Assembly: GCF_037975245.1 (NCBI RefSeq)
Contig: NC_092570.1
Span: forward strand, 12,563,001-12,627,000
DNA: 64,000 nucleotides
Source of the DNA: Apostichopus japonicus
Taxonomy: Eukaryota; Echinodermata; Holothuroidea; Aspidochirotida; Stichopodidae
Direction of reading: 5' to 3'
Within the stretch, counting starts at the first letter, position 1; each line of letters starts with the position of its first letter. The notes beneath the pieces are model-generated. The model worked only from the letters and a program-made list of their open reading frames with translations, was not told where the DNA came from and made no database searches. Below are positions 58,187 to 64,000 of this stretch, one piece after another. The translations under genes and the position numbers were made by a program.

Positions 58187-60824
58187 CTGTGGAAAAGTTT
58201 GTGAAGCCAAGAAAATATTCTCTTGTCTACGTTTTGGTCCTCGAGCTGTTGGCAAATAAAATTGGAGCATATAATAAGTAACTTGATCTTTTTGGCTACA
58301 AAGTTTTGTTATTTAGTTTAAGTATTTTGTTATTGTTTGAATCCCTTCCGCTTTATCCAGTTAGACGCTCTATTTATAAATGCAGGATGGCAGCGATGTG
58401 GTGACGTGTGTCTAGAAGGGTCAGTTTAGTTAATGCAACAGGTTATCATATGACATCGCACTCATGATTATCCAAACCATCTATGAGACAGAGACATTAT
58501 TCATGGGTTACCATTTAGATCTTCTTTTCTTCAAGTTTCGTTTTGTGTTGATCTTTGTTTAACCATCCTATGTAGATTGATAGACTTTCTTGAATTTGCT
58601 GATGATAACCCCCCCCCCCCCCCACCCCTCTTATATTTTATGGACAATTCGATTCAGCTGCAACAAATCATCGTCGGCACTAAAGCCAATAACTTATTAA
58701 ACCAAAGCCCCAGCTTCACATTGAATAAATTTATTATTTGAAATTGGTCCATCAAGGTAAGGAAAATATCCTAACAATGAAATAATGTCTCTCAAAATAC
58801 ACACGGTAAAAAACCCAAGAGGACAATGACAATGAATTTATTATTGCTGTTCCATAAATGTGCGATATAATTACACACCATGTCACTACATACTGTTAGG
58901 GTGTCGAGGTTAGCAACATTTGTTTCCTCCTAAGAACTCGGTGTGTAGGCCTACTTGTTGTGATGTTAGTAATATTCAAAGTTTGCGTTTAGGTTAGATT
59001 ATCAAATAAAGAACATTCACGCTTAATAGGTACTCTCTCTAAGGTTGACATTAAAATATACTTAAAAACTGTTTACAGGGTGACCATTCTTAGTTGGGAC
59101 AATGTGTTTTAGTGCTTAAATGTGTTAGACATAACATCATCCCATTTGTTCACACGATTCAGTCGTCATAATGGAGCAGAGCTGATTATGGGGTAAATAT
59201 TTGAATTAATCTCCAATTAACCCTCTTTTCACACATCTGCCTTCATGTAGACTTAATTGTGCTAAATAAGGACTCTTCCAATGTTCTGTTTAGTTCAACT
59301 CAATTCATTTATTTGTGTTATCGCCAATTGTGTACAATGGGAAAGGAAGTCTCCTATAAAGTTTTAAAAAGATTTAACAAGGTAGGAGACTCCCTGGGAG
59401 AAAAGGAAAGAAAAATGTACAAATATAATACAGCATATACTGTACGTATGGATTAATTATACAGTAATAATATCCTAATGATGCTGAGATGAATACGTGA
59501 ATAGATCATATAATACTAGTACGAGTTAATAAATTCCTTTTTTTCAGATGTCTGGTGAATGTGGGTTTTGAAAGTATAGACTTCAACTTTTTGGATAGAT
59601 CATTCCAAATTTGTATTGCTCTATTACGAAGACCAAATTTCCCTATATGTTACTATGGTAAAAATTGCAATGAGCGTTGACGGCTTTTCTTGTGTGATGG
59701 TTATGTAAGACTCTGTTACTACATATTAAAGTCATTAAAAGTGACTGGCAGTAATCCATTCCGCATGCTTTGTAAGCAAAGGTAGCAACCTTGACTGTTA
59801 TAATACCACCAAGTTTTAATAAATTTAGGGACTTAAATATTCCACTAGTATGTTGTTTGATTATATTTTTTAATTGTGACGATAAACTACATCTGTATTA
59901 CGGGGTCTCTATTAAGATGATTAAAATGACCAAACCTGGTACGGTAGAGATGTCAGCATTAGTTGGTAATTAAACAGGTTCTTATTAACGTTACAATAAA
60001 CTCAATGATCAGAAAATAATAATGTAATTTTTCTAAAGAGCGTTATCGACTTTGATTGATACGGAGTATTAAAGCAGTGCTATAGCGTTTGTCCGTACTA
60101 TATGTTACTTTATATATCTTCATTTCACTCTCAGGGGGGGGGGGGGGGCGCAAGGGTGGGAGGTGGGGTGGAGGCATAAATCACCACCGTCGTCAGTTGG
60201 GGTAGGTAAAAGTTTCATTCGGAAAGTTTTTATATCAATCGGAGAAGAATTAGATCAATTATTCGGTCCCAGGACGCCTTCCATCAAGGTTCATGTCCCT
60301 ATCTAAATCATTCCGAGTGGGGTGGGGGGCTAGAATTTGGTCCCCATCTTTAAAGTCCTCTGCACGTCACTGCTCTACATTTTATACAATAATTTCATAC
60401 GTCATAATGGGACAACATTATGCTTATCCCCTGGAAGAATCTTGTACAAGAGTGATGAATAAATTGTTTTCAATTTCGTAATTTATATGTTCGCACGCAT
60501 GACTTTATGAGAAGTACACGGACTTAATTATGTGTGCGTACACCATATATATGGGTGTACATGGTATATATATATTTAATATGCGCGCATACTAGAAGGA
60601 GGCCAAATTCTCTCTTAAGTATCATCTATATTAATTAGGCGTCGTATGCAGATAGAACACAAACAAGTGTCAAATTGGTGCGGGACCATCAAAAACAAGG
60701 TTAATTTATAAAACAGAAATGACCATACCTCTGGATTCAGTTCTAGCTCACTCCTGACAGTTCCCACAAAATAGGCCAACAGGATCCCGACCAGAAGGGC
60801 TCTTGTCAAATTTCCTGGTCCCAT
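57442..60824 (-). CDS. Secreted Gly-rich protein B with NRPPI repeats
   Basis: Main exon 57442-58186 and signal-peptide exon 60729-60824, minus strand. Exon 1 gives MGPGNLTRALLVGILLAYFV and onward, a secretion signal with cleavage near residue 25, then ELELNPE and a gtatgg donor (phase 0). The main exon begins in phase 2 with SSEE, then a long glycine tract, GNGGNGG, a collagen-like GSR GPN GPS GPS GPG stretch, about a dozen five-residue NRPP(I/V) repeats, a Pro-rich section, and an Arg/Ser/His tail ending REVDSPV. AATAAA lies just past the stop. The phase mismatch needs at least one middle exon; a 26-nt candidate at 59156-59181 fits arithmetically but is weak. Its layout mirrors protein A, and the two genes face each other. 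No named homologue is recognised. Confidence 0.55.
59520..59970 (-). mobile_element. Non-LTR retrotransposon remnant (reverse transcriptase C-terminus)
   Basis: The minus strand reads KLGGIITVKVATFAYKAC, then NRVLHNHHTRKAVNAHC, a stop, and GKFGLRNRAIQIWNDLSK continuing to KPTFTRHL. The order hydrophobic segment, H-x-TR, then L/IRxxxxxxWNxLxxxLK is that of the C-terminal end of LINE reverse transcriptases. An in-frame stop and lost ends show decay. Confidence 0.6.
60120..60375. repeat. Partial repeat ending TGCACGTCACTGCT
   Basis: G-run at about 60136, then GGTCCCC and CTGCACGTCACTGCTC. The reverse of this end, AGCAGTGACGTGCAG, opens a similar G-rich segment at 15468. Confidence 0.4.
60729..60824 (-). 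CDS. Signal-peptide exon, probably of glycine-rich gene B
   Basis: 32 codons from ATG at 60824, with a strong hydrophobic core and small residues before the predicted cleavage site. Donor gtatgg. A TATTTAAA lies about 120 bases upstream. The link to the main exon rests on strand and order only. Confidence 0.5.
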
Positions 60825-63800
60825 TTTTTCTTCTCTTTGCAAGTCCGTGCGTTCCTTCCAATGATGACTGGAATCAACCGTCGCTCAACTCGGTATGAAA
60901 TTCGGGTCGCATAGTGAGTCACAATCAACTTATTCTAACTTTAAATACCGTATTCTGAATGAGAGATGGTTCCAATTTCCTGTTCCACTATTAAGACGAT
61001 GTGGTGTCTCGTTCCAATTAATTATTGTAAGCCATTTATGGTTTACTTTGTTCGAATCGTAAACGGAAATTCGGACGTTTAATATAACACTTGGAAACTA
61101 TGGAAAGGAATAGGCTATCAAACTTAACGAATGCTGCAGTGCGCAGGCGCATAAACAAAAGACCGGGGGGGGGGGTATGCGGGCAGGGCGGTCGTCATGG
61201 AACGCCAATGTGGTATTGAAGGATTCAAAAGTACTTTTGCAAATGTCTGCGATCTAATTCATATTTTAGAACCTTAAAAAGAATCACACCGCCATTATTG
61301 CCTCCTTTCCTGTTAACACATTACTCATACGGTCTGATTTCTTGTTTAGTATAAACTTTACACAATGCGTGGTGATCCAAAATGAGCGTTCACACATACT
61401 CAGTCTGTGATATTCCCCTGTCACAAAAAAATATATAAATAAAATATTAGAAATATAATTTCTTTTAGTTCTCTCTAGAATAGCTACTCTTGAGAGTCTG
61501 ACACGGCACATTTGCATTGGCCAACGTTGGAGGGGGGGGGGGGGGTGGGGCTTACATGGCCCTTCTTATTGCCTCATTGAGACGCTGGTTTCTCATTTGC
61601 CGATACCTATACTCACTTGCTGTTCCCTAATCTATGCTCGTGTGCGTCAGTAACGGGTAATAGCCCACAGAGAACAGTGACAGGTTTACATCCAAGGAAG
61701 ATGGCCGAAGATTCGTTATTCGTATATCATGATTGACATGATCTACTCCATTAGATGTATACATGGTCGAGTTATCTACCTTCAAGGAGAGAAGTACTAC
61801 CCCCCCCCCCCTTCCTCCTCCAGTCGTCAACATAGAAGTGTGTGATTGCGAAGCTTGTGATTAAAATATCTCTCCAAAAATAAATTAACGTTATTTCCAT
61901 TTGAGAGATACCATATTTTTGATTATTTTTGATTATTTCATAAATAAAACACTAACGAATGAATACTTTCAAAGAATTACAGCAACTAACTATTATTTCT
62001 TCAATTTGTAATCTGTTTTGTGTTCATTACAATTCATTACTAGTTGTTTATTTGCTAACAATGACGTCATTAATAATACTAATAATAAAAAAATAATAAT
62101 AAAAGCAGCATACGCAACGATCGCACAGGGGAAATTCTTTATAATTCCAAAGATGGTAGTATATAAACAAAACATTTTACATCCAAACACTTTGTAAGCT
62201 AATATGAAAGATTTGTTAATATCTGAGAAGGCCCTGTCAAATTCAAAGTAAAAACTTTTGAGCTTGTCTGTGATTTTCTGCAATTAAGTTTAGTCAAACA
62301 AGTCAACAATTGATTACGACACTGAGGCAACTTCTCTCACGTTATCACCAAAATGAGCGTTAATGAGTGAGAAATTAAATAATTTAATTCAACTTCTCAA
62401 TATTTGTTTCCTGGATCTTCTTCTTAAAGTATCAATCAAAGTTTGAAGCAAATTAAAAAATCTCAATGCCTTTGATTTTTATATTTGAAAAATGAGACAT
62501 GCCTGACCAACATCTACATTCATATACAAATTCATATAACAACAATTAAAATTATAAAGCAATAAAATTTAGCACCGAAATGTTTCCATGATAGGCAGTT
62601 AAATAGGTGATGTAATGTCAATACACGGTTATCGTGCCAAGCTGTCATGAAACGGTTATCGTGCCAAGCTGCCATGCATGTAAATAAAATGTAATGTAAT
62701 ACAATGTGTAAAAATAAATGCGAACACAGTCTAGGGCTCCAATCCTTCAAAACTCCTTTGTAAAATCAGAAACGTTCTTGACCCCGGAAATAGCCGTTCT
62801 ACATATTTGTGTTTGGCGATGGTCTAAACTATCAAGTTTGCAGGTGGTCGGCGGAAAAGCACGTGCCGAGATTTCCAATCACCTAACATTCGAGGGCATT
62901 CGGATATATATTCAGAACTATTCCATAATTAATTCGGGCCTTTCTCTTATTCTTTCAATCTATAGGTTCTCACAAACAGTTTCTGGTCTCATAAAAATAG
63001 TCATTGTTTAAAAAAAGTATCCATACATAGATTTTTAAATGGCTCTCTCTGGCTTATAGAAGGAGGACGATACGGCTTACAAACGCCCTTGAATAAATTA
63101 TGTTGCTAGTGTGCGTATATATGTATTAGTTTCGTTCTGTGAGAGGAAACGTCTAACATATTGACTATAGACTGGCGAGGCTTCTCGAGATGTTATCAGC
63201 GTTCCGTATTCGACATTTAAAATACCAATTAAACTTGACTGATATGTGATGTAAAGAAAACTACAGCTGTCTTGTACGTTTAAGCTTAATTGTTAATGCT
63301 AACGCTTTAGAATTATAAGTGCACTTTAAACTTGACATTTGAACTTACTTGGACAAAATGGAAGCAATTATAAGGAGAGGCAAATTGCAGGTGTCCTTGT
63401 AAAATGGTAAAAATGCTATTTGATATCTCATTAAGGTCTTCTTTTTTTTTCGTGTTTTTGCTTTTTGCTCCTGAAAAATTGAGTTAATAATCTGATATAC
63501 CCATTTTCCTCGTCAGTTGCGTCACCCTACCCCCCTCCCCCCCCTCCCCCTCCGAAATAAAATACGATACACACACAAACGCTGAAATTGATGACCGTAT
63601 ATAGATACATTATATGTGTTTATTATTTTAAGGGTAAATTGTGGGTTGAAAACACAGTTATAACACTGCACTGTTTACCAGGCTTCCCTGTATAAAGTAC
63701 CTGTTCCACCCCCTCTATCGTGACGTCATTTATTATTAACGTCAATGATCGCCAAGGATAGAGGTGACTTTCAAATTATTTTTGTCCCCGATCGAATCTT

Positions 63801-64000
63801 GAATGATACATGGTCTCCATTTAGAAGTTTACGTAATGTCCCATCTTTTCATGCATACGAGTGATTTCACTCGAAGCTGTTTGTTCCTTTCAGATCAAAC
63901 CAATCAACGTAAAAAGGCAACACACTCTTACAGTTAAGGTAAACAACGTCTTCTGAGAGAGATTTGGAAAACAAAGCGTTTGTTATCCAACTACAATTAT
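60825..64000. other. Right-end interval, no gene recognised
   Basis: Apart from the gene B promoter, frames at 61993-62283 (-) and 62718-63011 (+) lack family motifs. Poly-G/C runs occur near 61165, 61530, 61800 and 63530. Confidence 0.4.
60940..60947 (-). promoter_or_regulatory. Candidate TATA box for glycine-rich gene B
   Basis: TATTTAAA on the minus strand, about 116 bases before the ATG at 60824. Confidence 0.3.

Noticed and set aside
57668..58204. Plus-strand GGLLIGG and poly-Pro frame over gene B
   Set aside because: Starts at a TTG, has no signal peptide exon in place, and repeat differences are less conservative (Ile/Thr) than in the minus frame (Ile/Val).
61993..62283. Minus-strand frame with a transmembrane-like segment
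   Set aside because: Starts at a non-ATG codon in AT-rich DNA and matches no family I know.

Overview
The window reads as animal nuclear DNA: AT-rich, with spliced genes whose exon phases match, many minisatellites, long (TA)n and poly-G runs, and many dispersed repeats. The genes are metazoan types (a ceramidase of the ACER3 type, a THAP zinc-finger protein, a GNAT acetyltransferase, secreted glycine-rich proteins). The frequent word TAGGCCTA and the repeat style suggest a marine deuterostome, probably an echinoderm such as a sea cucumber. That assignment is inference from general familiarity, not proof.

Layout. 1-3975: repeat-rich, with no gene I can support except a possible Gypsy scrap at the left edge. 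3976-9681 (+): four-exon GNAT acetyltransferase whose last intron appears to use a GC donor, with two minisatellites in its introns. 10650-12721 (+): three-exon THAP gene whose last exon was duplicated and then amplified into a nearly homogeneous 98-bp array reaching 13740. 16792-37547 (-): complete ten-exon alkaline ceramidase of the ACER3 type; all nine exon junctions keep phase, and the expected zinc-site residues are present. Its 9.4-kb first intron holds a promoter-like segment and the remains of an unidentified Cys-rich gene on the opposite strand. 37548-48399: no convincing gene, but several tandem arrays, dispersed repeats and a U2 snRNA 5'-end fragment. 48400-60824: two secreted glycine-rich protein genes facing tail to tail (one +, one -), each with a signal-peptide exon, poly-Gly, a short collagen-like Gly-X-Y stretch and a basic repetitive C-terminus. 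60825-64000: no gene recognised.

The genes do not form a pathway. The most unusual items are the paired glycine-rich genes (candidate structural or adhesive matrix proteins), the conversion of a THAP coding exon into a satellite array, and a family of long elements with matching inverted ends, one nested inside another.
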